NCBI RefSeq assembly: GCF_030506255.1
Contig: NZ_CP113431.1
Span: forward strand, 1,240,001-1,304,000
Direction of reading: 5' to 3'
DNA: 64,000 nucleotides
Origin: Nocardioides sp. Arc9.136
Lineage (GTDB): Bacteria > Actinomycetota > Actinomycetes > Propionibacteriales > Nocardioidaceae
How positions within the stretch are numbered: the first letter of the stretch is position 1; every line of letters starts with the position of its first letter. Position numbers and translations under genes: made by a program. Positions 41,256-50,004 of this stretch are shown here, one piece after another. The notes under the pieces were generated by a model. That model worked only from the letters and a program-made list of their open reading frames with translations, ran no database searches and was not told the origin of the DNA.

Positions 41256-42320
41256 TCAGGACAGCCCGAGCCGCTCCAGCACCCGGTCGGTCGCCCGGCC
41301 GTCCTCGAGGGACGTGTAGCGCTCGCGGAACGCGGCGTACTGCGCGGCGTGCTCCTTCTCGACCCGCTCGAGGCCGCCGATGACGTCGACCAGCTCACCG
41401 GTGGTGCGGACGATGGGGCCGGGCGCCTCGGGGACGAGGTCGAAGTAGAACCCCCGCACCGAGTCCTGGAACCGCTCGAGGTCGTAGGCGAAGTGCACGA
41501 TCGGCCGACCGGTGATCGCGTAGTCGAACATCGTCGAGGAGTAGTCGGTCACCATGACGTCGGCCGCGCAGTAGAGGTCGCGGACGTCCGGGTGGTACGA
41601 GACGTCGTGGACGTGCGGGACCGCAGCGATCCGGGAGCGACCGGTCACCATGTTGTGGGCGCGCACGAGCAGCACGTGCTCGGGGCCGAGAGCAGCGGCG
41701 AACCGGTCGACGTCCAGGGCGAGCGGGACCTCGGGGCGGCCCTCGGCGAAGGCCTCGTCGTCGCGCCAGGTCGGCGTGTAGAGGACGACCTTCGCGCCGT
41801 CGGGGACGCCGAGGGAGGCCCGCACGCGCGCACCGGCCTCCCGGGACTCCGGCAGGCTCAGCAGGTCGTTGCGCGGGTAGCCGGACTCGAGCACCTCGCC
41901 GGTGAAGCCGAAGGCGCCCCGCAGCCGCGGCGTGCTCGCGGCGTTCGGCGAGAGCAGCAGGTCCCACTTGGCGATGTCGTGGTCGAGCCGGTCCAGCCGA
42001 CCCTCGGGCGCCCACAGCACGTCCCGGTGGATCCGCTTGAGCGGGGTGCCGTGCCAGGTCTGGACGTACGTCGTGCCGGCCGGCTTGGTCCACTCGACCT
42101 CGGTGTGGGTGTTGGCGACCAGCAGGTCGGCCGACTCCAGCGCCTCGGTCGCCGCGGGGGAGTCGATGTCGACGGTCGTCACGCCGTCCGGGAACGCCGC
42201 CAGGTGCTCCTGGTCGGCGAGCCACACGTGCTCGAGCCCGGGCCGGTCCGCGACCCGCTCCCACAGGGCCCGCGGGTTGTCGGAGAACCGTCCGTGGAAG
42301 CTGTTCCAGACGATCTTCAT
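41256..42320 (-). CDS. CDP-glycerol glycerophosphotransferase family protein
   Basis: A 354-residue GT-B-like enzyme of the TagB/TagF group that moves polyol-phosphate from a CDP-polyol to a teichoic-acid-like chain. It has VQTWHGTPLKRIHRDV, SPNAASTPRLRGAFGF, LESGYPRNDLL, VLYTPTWRDD and VTDYSSTMFDYAITGRPIVHFAYD, all typical. It follows a HAD phosphatase (4-bp overlap) and a polyol dehydrogenase in one operon, which suggests envelope polyol polymers. Confidence 0.88.
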   Translation of the reverse strand: MKIVWNSFHGRFSDNPRALWERVADRPGLEHVWLADQEHLAAFPDGVTTVDIDSPAATEALESADLLVANTHTEVEWTKPAGTTYVQTWHGTPLKRIHRDVLWAPEGRLDRLDHDIAKWDLLLSPNAASTPRLRGAFGFTGEVLESGYPRNDLLSLPESREAGARVRASLGVPDGAKVVLYTPTWRDDEAFAEGRPEVPLALDVDRFAAALGPEHVLLVRAHNMVTGRSRIAAVPHVHDVSYHPDVRDLYCAADVMVTDYSSTMFDYAITGRPIVHFAYDLERFQDSVRGFYFDLVPEAPGPIVRTTGELVDVIGGLERVEKEHAAQYAAFRERYTSLEDGRATDRVLERLGLS

Positions 42321-43090
42321 GCCGACACCTCCGTACGTCGTTCCTCCTGCAGCCCGAGCAGGTCGACCAGCTCGTCCCAGTCCTCGACGACCGCGACCAC
42401 GCCGGCGTCCAGCAGCGCACGTCGGCGCTCCGCCCGCTCCGGCTCGGGCACGAAGACCAGGTTCCCGACGGTGGGGATGCCCGCGCCGACGGCGGAGCGG
42501 GCGCCGGAGACGGCGTCCTCCACTGCGACCGCCTCGTGCGGGGCGAGCCCCAGCCGCTCGAGCGCGAGCAGGTAGACGGCCGGGTCGGGCTTGCTGGTCG
42601 GCGCCGGCAGGGAGTCCTGCGCGCTGAAGCGGTCCGCGACCGGCAGCACCTCGTCGAGGTCCGCGGCCGTGAAGCAGGCAGCCAGGCGGCCGAGGGCGCT
42701 CGAGCTGACGACGGCGAGCTGCCAACGGTCCGCGAGGAGGCGCAGCGCGTCGCTCACGGCCGGGTCGGGCACGAGGGTGGCGGCCAGGTGCCGGGTGACG
42801 ACGTCCTGCTCGCGGGCGACCCAGGTCTCCATCTCGTCGTCGGGGACCGTCACGCCCTGCTCGGCGGCCAGGTCGCCGGCCAGGCTGCGGAAGTTGCGGC
42901 CGAGCGCCGCGGCCTGGAGGTCCGCCGGCTCCCAGTGGTGGTCGGAGCCGAGCCAGGCGAGGAAGTCGTTGGTCACCCCGGTGGACGCGGCGAAGGCCGG
43001 CTCCTCGGAGGCGAACAGGTTGCCGTCCGCGTCCAGGAGCAGGGCACGCACCGGTCCCAGGTCCAGCTCAGGATGCTGCGGCTGCTGCAC
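42317..43090 (-). CDS. HAD-IA family hydrolase
   Basis: A 257-residue HAD phosphatase. Motif I is ALLLDADGNLFASEE with Asn after the DxDG core, motif II is VVSSSALG, motif III is TSKPDP, and motif IV is VEDAVSGARSAV. The substrate is likely a sugar- or polyol-phosphate given the operon. The GTG start overlaps the dehydrogenase gene by 23 bp and its stop overlaps the glycerophosphotransferase gene by 4 bp. GGAGG lies close to the GTG. Confidence 0.86.
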   Translation of the reverse strand: MQQPQHPELDLGPVRALLLDADGNLFASEEPAFAASTGVTNDFLAWLGSDHHWEPADLQAAALGRNFRSLAGDLAAEQGVTVPDDEMETWVAREQDVVTRHLAATLVPDPAVSDALRLLADRWQLAVVSSSALGRLAACFTAADLDEVLPVADRFSAQDSLPAPTSKPDPAVYLLALERLGLAPHEAVAVEDAVSGARSAVGAGIPTVGNLVFVPEPERAERRRALLDAGVVAVVEDWDELVDLLGLQEERRTEVSA

Positions 43091-44552
43091 GGTCCTCCAC
43101 CTCTCGTCCGACGAGCGCCTGCTGCAGCGCCGTGACGAACTCCGGGCAGCGGGCGAGCCGCTCGAACCCCTCGGCGGCCGCCAGGAAGGGTCGCACGTCG
43201 TGCCCTGCCCGCGAAGCCGGCCCCAGCAGGTCGGCGAGCGCGGGGTCGGCGAGGGTGTCGGCGAGGTCGCCGGAGGTGACCAGCCCGTCCGCGACCGCCT
43301 GCGCGGAGCGGCGCAGGCCGTCGATCCAGGCCGCGACGACGCTGGTCAGCAGGGCGTGCGGCCGGCCCGCGAGCACGGCGCGCTCGAGCGAGGGCAGGAC
43401 GTAGTTGCGCATCCGCACCGAGCCGCGGCGCCGCAGCCGGGTCAGCGGGTCGGCGATGGCCGGGTTGCGGAACCGGTCGAGCACGCCCCGCAGGTACGAC
43501 GGCAGGTCGAGCCCGGGGACCGGGTCCAGCAGCGGGCAGACCTCCTCGGCGAGCATCCGCTCGACGAGGGGACCGACGGCGGGGTCGGCCATCGCGGCAT
43601 CGGTGGTCGAGTGCGCGGTCGCCTCGCCGAGGAAGCCGAGGGCCACGTGGCCGGCGTTCAGCAGGCGCATCTTGGCCTCGACGTACGGCCGGGCGTCGGA
43701 GACGACCTCTACGCCGACGTCCTCGAGCGGGGGGCGCGGGCCGCCGAAGGAGTCCTCGACGACCCACTGGCTGAACGGCTCGGTGACGACGGGTGCGCGG
43801 TCGTGGACGCCCAGCTCGTGGCGCAGGAGTCCCCGGTGCTCGGCCGTCGTGGGCGGCGTGATCCGGTCGGCCATGCTGTTCGGGAAGGCGACGTGGCGTG
43901 CGATCCACCGGGCGAGCCCCGGCTCGAGCGCCTCGGCGGCCGCCACGACGCACCGACGCGTGGCGTCGCCGTTGCCGGGCAGGTTGTCGCACGACAGCAC
44001 CGTGAACGGCGCCTGGCCGGCGCGGCGCCGCGCGCCGAGCGCGCGGGCCAGCAGGTCGAAGGCGGTGGGCGGCACGGCGGGACCGGTGGCGGCCGACACG
44101 GCGTACGACGGCGCCGTGACGGTCAGCGTCACGAGCAGCGTGCGGGGGTCGACCAGTGCTGCGATGGCGTTCGCGGCGCCGTCGCGGCCGCCGGCGGCGA
44201 GGTAGTCGCGCAGCACGCCGACGACGTGGGCGCGCGGCTGGCCGAAGGAGAGCTCCAGGGTGGTGTAGAGGAAGTCCTGGGCGGCGAGCTCGGCGCGGTG
44301 GCTGTTCGTGCGCAGCCCGACACCGCGGACGCCCCAGTCACGGGCGCCGAGGGCGGCGAGGCGGTCGAGGTAGACGGCCTGGTGGGCACGGTGGAACGCG
44401 CCGACCCCGAGGTGCACGACACCCGTGCCGAGCGCTGCGACGTCGTAGGTGGGGCGGCTGACCCGGGGCGGGAGGGCACCGAGGGTGCCGAGGCCCAGAC
44501 GGAGCGCGGTGGCCGGTGCGGGGAGGACGTGGTCCTGGTTGGGACGAAGCAC
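43068..44552 (-). CDS. mannitol/arabitol-type polyol dehydrogenase
   Basis: A 494-residue long-chain polyol dehydrogenase with the family's GVGAFHRAHQAVYLD nucleotide region, SCDNLPGNG, NSMADRITPPT and the catalytic Lys-x4-Asn-x2-His in EAKMRLLNAGH. It interconverts a sugar alcohol and ketose with NAD(H). It starts a three-gene operon with a HAD phosphatase and a TagF-like transferase, so it may make the polyol used in a wall polymer. The alternative is simple mannitol/arabitol use. A stress-type promoter lies upstream. Confidence 0.9.
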   Translation of the reverse strand: MLRPNQDHVLPAPATALRLGLGTLGALPPRVSRPTYDVAALGTGVVHLGVGAFHRAHQAVYLDRLAALGARDWGVRGVGLRTNSHRAELAAQDFLYTTLELSFGQPRAHVVGVLRDYLAAGGRDGAANAIAALVDPRTLLVTLTVTAPSYAVSAATGPAVPPTAFDLLARALGARRRAGQAPFTVLSCDNLPGNGDATRRCVVAAAEALEPGLARWIARHVAFPNSMADRITPPTTAEHRGLLRHELGVHDRAPVVTEPFSQWVVEDSFGGPRPPLEDVGVEVVSDARPYVEAKMRLLNAGHVALGFLGEATAHSTTDAAMADPAVGPLVERMLAEEVCPLLDPVPGLDLPSYLRGVLDRFRNPAIADPLTRLRRRGSVRMRNYVLPSLERAVLAGRPHALLTSVVAAWIDGLRRSAQAVADGLVTSGDLADTLADPALADLLGPASRAGHDVRPFLAAAEGFERLARCPEFVTALQQALVGREVEDRAAAAAS

Positions 44553-44605
44553 TCACACCTCCTGTCGTTCGTGGGGCACCAGGGGTGCGAACAGAACTGG
44601 TCACC

Positions 44606-44630
44606 TACCCGTTCTGCTACGTCACCAAAC
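44606..44630 (-). promoter_or_regulatory. SigB/F-type promoter of the polyol operon
   Basis: Minus strand: GTTT, 16 bp, then GGGTAG. It matches the mycobacterial SigF pattern (GGTTT-N15-17-GGGTA) except for the first G, and lies about 54 bp before the dehydrogenase ATG. The core is within a direct GGTGAC repeat. The remainder of the 44553-44767 gap shows no other clear signal. Confidence 0.6.
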
Positions 44631-44767
44631 ATTCGTCTCGGCGACCCCTTCGGTCGGTTGACTCATGGGTTCCCCTGTGTGTGGCCGCGAGGCTCGCCCG
44701 CACGGGTGACAGCCGCCGCCGCGTACGACGTCGAGTGCTCGACCCCGCAGCGGGGTACGGAGTGCGG

Positions 44768-46264
44768 GTGCCGTTGACCCGTCCTCTCGCGCTGCTCGCC
44801 GTCGGCTGGAGCCTCGTCCTGGGCGCGCTGCTCGGCGTCGCCGCCCCCGCGACCGCCGCGGACGCCGCGGACGACGACGCGCCGCGGGTCGTGCGGGTGG
44901 GCACGGAGGGGGTCTACCCGCCCTTCAGCTACCGCGACTCCGAGAGCAACGAGCTGACCGGCTTCGACGTCGACGTGGTGCGAGCGATCGGTGAGGAGGC
45001 CGGGTGGGACGTGCGCTTCGTCGAGGCGCCGTTCGACGCGCTGTTCCCGGCGCTCGACACCGGCCGCCTCGACGTCATCGCCAACCAGGTGACGGTCACC
45101 CCCGAGCGGGAGGCGCGCTACCTGTTCAGCACGCCCTACACCTACTCCCGAGGCGTCATCGTCACCGGGGCGGACACCGACGACATCACCTCGCTCGAGG
45201 ACCTCGAGGGACGCACGACCGCCCAGACCGCGAGCAGCAACTGGGCGCAGGTCGCCGAGGACGCCGGGGCGGAGGTCGACTTCGTCCAGGACTTCGGGCC
45301 GGGCGTCGAGCTCCTCCTGCAGGGCCGGGTCGACGCGATCGTCAACGACAACATCGCGGTCCTCGACTACCTCGCGACGTCCGGGACCGACGAGGTGAAG
45401 ATCGCCGGGCCGGCGGGCGACGAGGTCCTCGAGCAGGCCCTGGCGTTCACCCAGGACGACGCGGCGCTCCAGGAGGAGGCCGACGCGGCGATCGAGGCGC
45501 TGACCGCGGACGGCACCCTGGAGGAGATCTCCGAGGAGTACTTCGGCGCGGACGTGACCGTCGAGGGCGGCACGACCGACGTGGAGGTCGACGCCTCCGA
45601 CGCCCGCTCCCGGTGGGAGGTCGTCCAGGACACCGCCTGGCCCATGCTCGTCGGGCTGGTGAAGGGCAACATCCCGCTCACCGTGGCGAGCTTCGCGATC
45701 GGGCTGGTCCTGGCCGTCGCGGCGGCCCTCGCCCGGCTCTCCTCGATCCGGGTCCTCGACTGGATCGCGCGGGCCTACATCTCGCTCATCCGCGGCACGC
45801 CGCTGGTCGTGCAGCTGTTCATCGTCTTCTTCGGCCTGCCGCAGCTCGGCGTGGACCTCGACCCCTACCCCGCCGCGATCCTGGCCCTGAGCCTCAACGT
45901 CGGTGGGTACGCCGCCGAGGTGGTGCGTGCGGCGATCCTCTCGGTGCCCCGCGGGCAGTACGAGGCGGCGACCGTCATCGGCATGGACTACCGGCAGTCG
46001 ATGCGGCGGGTGATCCTCCCGCAGGCCGCCCGGATCGCGGTGCCGCCGCTGTCCAACACGCTGCTCTCGCTCATCAAGGACACCGCGCTCGCCTCGCTGG
46101 TGCTGGTCCCCGAGCTCTTCCGCGAGGCGCAGGTGACGGCGGGCGCCACCTTCGAGTACCTCCCGCTCTACGTGATGGCCGCGCTCTACTTCTGGGTGGT
46201 CTGCTACCTGGTGAGCCTGGCCCAAGGCCCCCTGGAACGACGACTGAGCAGGTACGTGGCATGA
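44768..46264 (+). CDS. amino-acid ABC transporter, substrate-binding protein fused to permease
   Basis: A 498-residue fusion. A signal segment (residues about 1-32) leads to a type-3 solute-binding domain (VRVGTEGVYPPFSYRD, GFDVDVVRAIGEEAGWD, VIANQVTVTPERE). This is followed by a HisM/GlnP-type permease from about residue 290, with several membrane helices and an EAA-like loop at YEAATVIGMDYRQSMRRVILPQA. Such fusions place the binding protein on the membrane next to its channel. The GTG has GGAG 5 nt upstream. The ATPase overlaps by 4 bp. Confidence 0.9.
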   Translation: MPLTRPLALLAVGWSLVLGALLGVAAPATAADAADDDAPRVVRVGTEGVYPPFSYRDSESNELTGFDVDVVRAIGEEAGWDVRFVEAPFDALFPALDTGRLDVIANQVTVTPEREARYLFSTPYTYSRGVIVTGADTDDITSLEDLEGRTTAQTASSNWAQVAEDAGAEVDFVQDFGPGVELLLQGRVDAIVNDNIAVLDYLATSGTDEVKIAGPAGDEVLEQALAFTQDDAALQEEADAAIEALTADGTLEEISEEYFGADVTVEGGTTDVEVDASDARSRWEVVQDTAWPMLVGLVKGNIPLTVASFAIGLVLAVAAALARLSSIRVLDWIARAYISLIRGTPLVVQLFIVFFGLPQLGVDLDPYPAAILALSLNVGGYAAEVVRAAILSVPRGQYEAATVIGMDYRQSMRRVILPQAARIAVPPLSNTLLSLIKDTALASLVLVPELFREAQVTAGATFEYLPLYVMAALYFWVVCYLVSLAQGPLERRLSRYVA

Positions 46265-47025
46265 GCGAGCTGATCGAGGTCCGGGGGCTGGAGAAGTCCT
46301 TCGGCGACAACCGGGTCCTCCAGGGCGTGGACTTCACCGCCGCGGCGGGCACCGTGAGCGTGCTGCTGGGCCCCTCCGGGTCGGGCAAGACGACGGTCCT
46401 GCGCTCGATGAACGTGCTCGAGACGCCCGACGCGGGGACCGTGCGGATCGGCGACGCCGAGCTCGACTTCACCCACCCGCCGGCCGGCAAGGCGGATCAC
46501 CGCCGCGCGGTCAAGGCGCTCCGCGCGCGCAGCGGGATGGTCTTCCAGTCCCACAACCTCTTCCCGCACATGACCGTGCTCGGCAACCTCCTCGAGGGAC
46601 CCGTGCAGGTCCAGGGCCGCGACCGCGACGAGGCCGCCGAGGACGCCCGCGCGCTGCTGGCCCAGGTCGGGCTGGAGGGGCGGGAGGACGCCTACCCCGC
46701 GCAGCTCTCCGGCGGGCAGCAGCAACGCGTCGGCATCGCCCGCGCGCTCGCCCTGCGCCCGGAGGTGCTGCTCCTCGACGAGCCGACCTCCGCGCTCGAC
46801 CCCGAGCTCGTCGGCGAGGTGCTCGCGGTGATCCGGGACCTGGCGCGCGAGGGCTGGACGCTGGTGATCGTGACCCACGAGGTGCGCTTCGCCCGGGACG
46901 TCGCCGACCAGGTGCTCTTCCTCGACGGCGGTGTCGTCGCGGAGCGCGGCGGCCCGGAGGTGCTCGTCGAGCCGCGGGAGGAGCGGACCCGCCGCTTCCT
47001 CCAGCGGGTGCTGGACGCCGGCTGA
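46261..47025 (+). CDS. amino-acid ABC transporter ATP-binding protein
   Basis: A 254-residue GlnQ/HisP-type ATPase. Walker A is LGPSGSGKTT, the Q loop is MVFQSHNLFPHMTV, the signature is LSGGQQQRVGIARAL, Walker B is VLLLDEPTSALDPE, and the H loop is VTHEV. It energises the fused binding protein/permease encoded upstream. The ATG overlaps the upstream stop by 4 bp. Confidence 0.95.
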   Translation: MSELIEVRGLEKSFGDNRVLQGVDFTAAAGTVSVLLGPSGSGKTTVLRSMNVLETPDAGTVRIGDAELDFTHPPAGKADHRRAVKALRARSGMVFQSHNLFPHMTVLGNLLEGPVQVQGRDRDEAAEDARALLAQVGLEGREDAYPAQLSGGQQQRVGIARALALRPEVLLLDEPTSALDPELVGEVLAVIRDLAREGWTLVIVTHEVRFARDVADQVLFLDGGVVAERGGPEVLVEPREERTRRFLQRVLDAG

Positions 47026-47041
47026 GCGACCGGCGGGTCGA

Positions 47042-47066
47042 CGGGCGGCGTTGGCGGTGCCGCCCG
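47042..47066 (+). terminator. hairpin between ABC ATPase and sugar porter
   Basis: CGGGCGGC pairs with GCCGCCCG (8 bp) around a 9-nt loop, 16 bp after the ATPase stop. The stem overlaps the -35 of the downstream stress-type promoter. Confidence 0.5.
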
Positions 47067-47073
47067 CGGGTAC
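47048..47073 (+). promoter_or_regulatory. SigB/F-type promoter of the sugar porter gene
   Basis: GCGT, 16 bp, then GGGTAC, fitting GNNT-N14-16-GGGTAY. It lies about 43 bp before the ATG. Confidence 0.45.
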
Positions 47074-47116
47074 CACCCCCGGCGGCGGGCCGACCGGGCC
47101 CCGGGGGAGGAGCGGC

Positions 47117-48553
47117 ATGACGACGACGGCCGAGGACCAGGGGACCAGCGGTCCGACGATGACCGGACGGATGCTCGTGGTGGCGCTCGTGTCGGCGGTG
47201 AGCGGGTTCCTCTACGGCTACGACACCGGCATCATCTCCGGCGCGCTGCTGCAGATCAGCGACGAGTTCGACATCGGGCACGGGCTCGAGCAGGTCATCG
47301 CGGCCAGCATCCTGCTGGGCGCGGTGATCGGGGCCTTGAGCGGCAGCGTGCTCTCCGAGCGCGCCGGCCGGCACCGCACGATCCTGGTGATCGCCGTGGT
47401 CTTCGTCCTCGGCACCCTCGCGGCGGCCCTCGCGCCGTCGCCCTGGGCACTCGCCGGCGGCCGCGTCCTGCTCGGCGTCGCGGTCGGCGGCGCCACCCAG
47501 ACCGTCCCCATGTACGTCGCGGAGCTGGCGCCGGCGGCCCGGCGCGGCCGGCTCGTCCTCTGCTTCCAGCTGGCCATCGGCGTCGGCATCGTGGTCGCCA
47601 CCATCGTCGGGGCGACCGAGGCCCTCGACTGGCGGATCGCGATCGGCGCCGCGGCGGTGCCGGCCCTCGTCATGGGCGTGCTCATGCTTCTGCTGCCCGA
47701 GAGCCCGCGCTGGCTGGTCAGGCAGGACCGGTCCGACGACGCCCGGGCCGTCCTCGAGCGCCTGCGGCCGGCGTCGTACGACGTTGACGGGGAGCTGGCG
47801 GAGATCGCCGACCTCGACGAGCAGGAGCGGGGCGTCCGGGACGACCGCCGCGGGTGGCGGGGGCTGCGTCAGCGCTGGGTGCGCCCGGCGCTGGTGGTCG
47901 GCTGCGGGATCGCGGTCTTCACCCAGCTCAGCGGCATCGAGATGATCATCTACTACTCGCCGACGATCCTGACCGACAACGGCTTCAGCACCAGCACCGC
48001 CCTGCAGGTCAGCGTCGCGCTCGGCTTCGCCTACCTGGTGGCGCAGCTCGTGGGACTGGCGCTGGTCGACCGGGTGGGTCGGCGGCGGCTCGCCCTCGTG
48101 ACGATCCCAGGCGCCGCGCTGGCGCTGGGCACCCTCGGGACGGTCTTCGCCACCGGCCACTCCGGCCGCGGCAGCACGCCGTTCATCATCGCCTGCCTGG
48201 TGGTCTTCATGCTCTTCACCGCCGGTGGCCTGCAGCTGATGGGGTGGCTCACCGGGTCCGAGATCTACCCGCTCGCCGTCCGGAGCGCCGGCACGGCCGC
48301 CCAGTCGGCGGTGCTGTGGTCGACCAACCTGCTGATCACCCTGACGCTGCTCTCGACCATCGAGCTGCTCGGGGTGGGGCAGACCTTCTGGCTCTACGCG
48401 GCCTTCAACGTGGCGGCGTTCGTCTTCGTGTGGCGGCTCATGCCCGAGCTGACCGGCCGCAGCCTGGAGAACATCGAGAGCCACCTCGCCGACGGTGAGT
48501 TCAGCCCGGCCGACTTCGAGGAGCCGGAGCCGGAGCCGGCACCCGGGCGCTGA
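47117..48553 (+). CDS. sugar porter family MFS transporter
   Basis: A 478-residue 12-helix carrier. It has GFLYGYDTGIISGAL in helix 1, SERAGRH and VDRVGRR at the two loop motifs, PESPRWL after helix 6, QLSGIEMIIYYSPTI in helix 7 and IYPLAVRSAGTA in the later loop, as in XylE/GLUT relatives that move sugars or polyols with protons. The C-terminal tail is acidic. GGGGGAGGAG precedes the ATG. The substrate is unknown. Confidence 0.93.
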   Translation: MTTTAEDQGTSGPTMTGRMLVVALVSAVSGFLYGYDTGIISGALLQISDEFDIGHGLEQVIAASILLGAVIGALSGSVLSERAGRHRTILVIAVVFVLGTLAAALAPSPWALAGGRVLLGVAVGGATQTVPMYVAELAPAARRGRLVLCFQLAIGVGIVVATIVGATEALDWRIAIGAAAVPALVMGVLMLLLPESPRWLVRQDRSDDARAVLERLRPASYDVDGELAEIADLDEQERGVRDDRRGWRGLRQRWVRPALVVGCGIAVFTQLSGIEMIIYYSPTILTDNGFSTSTALQVSVALGFAYLVAQLVGLALVDRVGRRRLALVTIPGAALALGTLGTVFATGHSGRGSTPFIIACLVVFMLFTAGGLQLMGWLTGSEIYPLAVRSAGTAAQSAVLWSTNLLITLTLLSTIELLGVGQTFWLYAAFNVAAFVFVWRLMPELTGRSLENIESHLADGEFSPADFEEPEPEPAPGR

Positions 48554-48582
48554 CGCGAGCGGCTGAGGCCCCCGGAGACGGG

Positions 48583-48618
48583 GCGAGCCCCTGACCGGTG
48601 TCCCGGTCGGGGGCTCGC
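48583..48618 (+). terminator. strong hairpin terminator
   Basis: GCGAGCCCCTGACCGG pairs with CCGGTCGGGGGCTCGC (16 bp with one T-G pair) around a TGTC loop, about 30 bp after the MFS stop. A T tract is absent. Confidence 0.8.
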
Positions 48619-48638
48619 ATCGTGCCGTTCGGCAGTGG

Positions 48639-48712
48639 GGTGAGTAACGGGACTTGAACCCGCGACATCTGCGACCACAACGCAGCGCTCTACCAGCTGA
48701 GCTATACCCACC
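48639..48712 (-). tRNA. tRNA-His (GTG anticodon)
   Basis: The cloverleaf has the extra G at position -1 opposite C73, as in bacterial tRNA-His. The acceptor GTGGGTA pairs with TACTCAC, the anticodon stem CTGCG/CGCAG holds TTGTGGT, and the T loop is TTCAAGT. CCA is not encoded. It lies just beside orn. Confidence 0.95.
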
Positions 48713-48757
48713 ATGGCGGTCCGACCTGGGCCGGGGCCGCTGGGAAGTATAGGCGAC

Positions 48758-49393
48758 TCAGTCCGCGGGGGTGGAATCCTGGGGTGCGGTCCCGGTGAGG
48801 GCGCCGCCGTGGCGCGCGGCGATCGCCTTGGCGGTCGCCGAGTCGGGCCCCGGGGCGGGGACGAACACGGCCTCCCGGTAGTAGCGCAGCTCCTCGATGC
48901 TCTCGCGGATGTCGGCGAGCGCGCGGTGGTTCCCCCGCTTGGCGGGCGCCTGGTGGTAGGCGCGCGGGTACCACCGGCGGGACAGCTCCTTGATCGAGCT
49001 GACGTCGACGATCCGGTAGTGCAGGAACGACTCGAGCCCGGTCATGTCCCGGGCGATGAACGCGCGGTCGGTGCCGACCGTGTTGCCGGCCAGGGGCGGG
49101 CGGCTGCCCTCGGGGCAGTGCTGACGCAGGTAGGCCAGCGTCCGCTCCTCGGCCTCGGCGAGGCTCACGCCCTTCGCGAGCTCCTCGAGCAGCCCGGAGC
49201 TCTCGTGCATGCTGCGCACGAAGTCGCCCATCTGCTCCAGCGCCTCCTCGGGCGGCCGGATGACGATGTCGACGCCGTCGCCGAGGACGTTGAGGTCGAA
49301 GTCGGTGACGAGGGCCGCCACCTCGATCAGCGCGTCCGCGCGCAGGTCGAGGCCGGTCATCTCGCAGTCGATCCAGACGAGTCTGTCGTTCAC
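48758..49393 (-). CDS. orn: oligoribonuclease
   Basis: A 211-residue DEDDh 3'-5' exonuclease that degrades nanoRNA dinucleotides, including pGpG. The ExoI motif is [12 protein letters not shown], the ExoII motif is [15 protein letters not shown], and the ExoIII site is [18 protein letters not shown]. The length is close to 200. The GTG at 49393 is preferred over one 9 bp upstream because TAGGGT lies exactly 7 nt before it with no ribosome binding site. Confidence 0.95.
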   Translation of the reverse strand: MNDRLVWIDCEMTGLDLRADALIEVAALVTDFDLNVLGDGVDIVIRPPEEALEQMGDFVRSMHESSGLLEELAKGVSLAEAEERTLAYLRQHCPEGSRPPLAGNTVGTDRAFIARDMTGLESFLHYRIVDVSSIKELSRRWYPRAYHQAPAKRGNHRALADIRESIEELRYYREAVFVPAPGPDSATAKAIAARHGGALTGTAPQDSTPAD

Positions 49394-49400
49394 GGAGGGC

Positions 49401-49406
49401 ACCCTA
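49401..49406 (-). promoter_or_regulatory. -10 box for leaderless orn
   Basis: TAGGGT on the minus strand ends 7 nt before the orn GTG. The box overlaps the alternative upstream GTG. Confidence 0.65.
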
Positions 49407-49507
49407 CGGGCAGCCCCGGTCAGAGTCCCCGCAGTGGTCCCGCAGTGGTCCAGGCGCTTCTCAGCCGCCGCTGGCCGGGACCTCAGGGTCGGCTCAGGTG
49501 GGCTGCC

Positions 49508-49513
49508 TAGCGT
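49508..49513 (+). promoter_or_regulatory. -10 box for leaderless MauE-like gene
   Basis: TAGCGT ends 7 nt before the GTG at 49521. No ribosome binding site is present. Confidence 0.65.
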
Positions 49514-49520
49514 GCCCGAC

Positions 49521-50003
49521 GTGAGGGAGTGGTTCGGCCTGGTCGCCCGGCTCGTGACCGGCGGCGTGTGGATCGTCGCCGGTGCGCTGAAGCTGCCCGA
49601 CCCCTACGAGAGCGTGCGAGCGGTCCGCGCCTACGACCTGCTCCCGGAGTCGATCGTCCCCACCGTCGGCCACCTGCTCCCGGTGCTGGAGGTGGTGGTC
49701 GGTCTGGCGCTCGTCCTGGGCCTGCTCACGCGCGGCGCCGCCGCCGTGTCCGCGCTGCTCTTCCTCGCCTTCATCATCGGCATCGCGTCCGCCTGGGCGC
49801 GCGGGCTGCAGATCGACTGCGGCTGCTTCGGCGGCGGCGGCTTCGAGGAGGGCGCCGCCAGCCAGTACCCCTGGGAGATCGCCCGCGACGTCGGTCTCCT
49901 CGCCCTGTCGCTGCTCCTGGTGTGGAGCCGCTCGACGCGGCTCGCGCTGGACAGCGCCCTGTTCCGTCGTACGACGAGCACGTCCACCACCCGAGAGGCC
50001 TGA
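49521..50003 (+). CDS. MauE/DoxX-like membrane protein
   Basis: A 160-residue protein with four membrane segments. It has [18 protein letters not shown] at the start and a DCGCFGG pair of Cys in the second half, typical of the MauE/DoxX redox proteins thought to recycle disulfide oxidoreductases. The next gene, 2 bp downstream, codes a thioredoxin-fold DsbA-like protein, which supports that job. The leaderless GTG start removes a longer upstream frame. Confidence 0.85.
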   Translation: MREWFGLVARLVTGGVWIVAGALKLPDPYESVRAVRAYDLLPESIVPTVGHLLPVLEVVVGLALVLGLLTRGAAAVSALLFLAFIIGIASAWARGLQIDCGCFGGGGFEEGAASQYPWEIARDVGLLALSLLLVWSRSTRLALDSALFRRTTSTSTTREA

Positions 50004-50004
50004 G

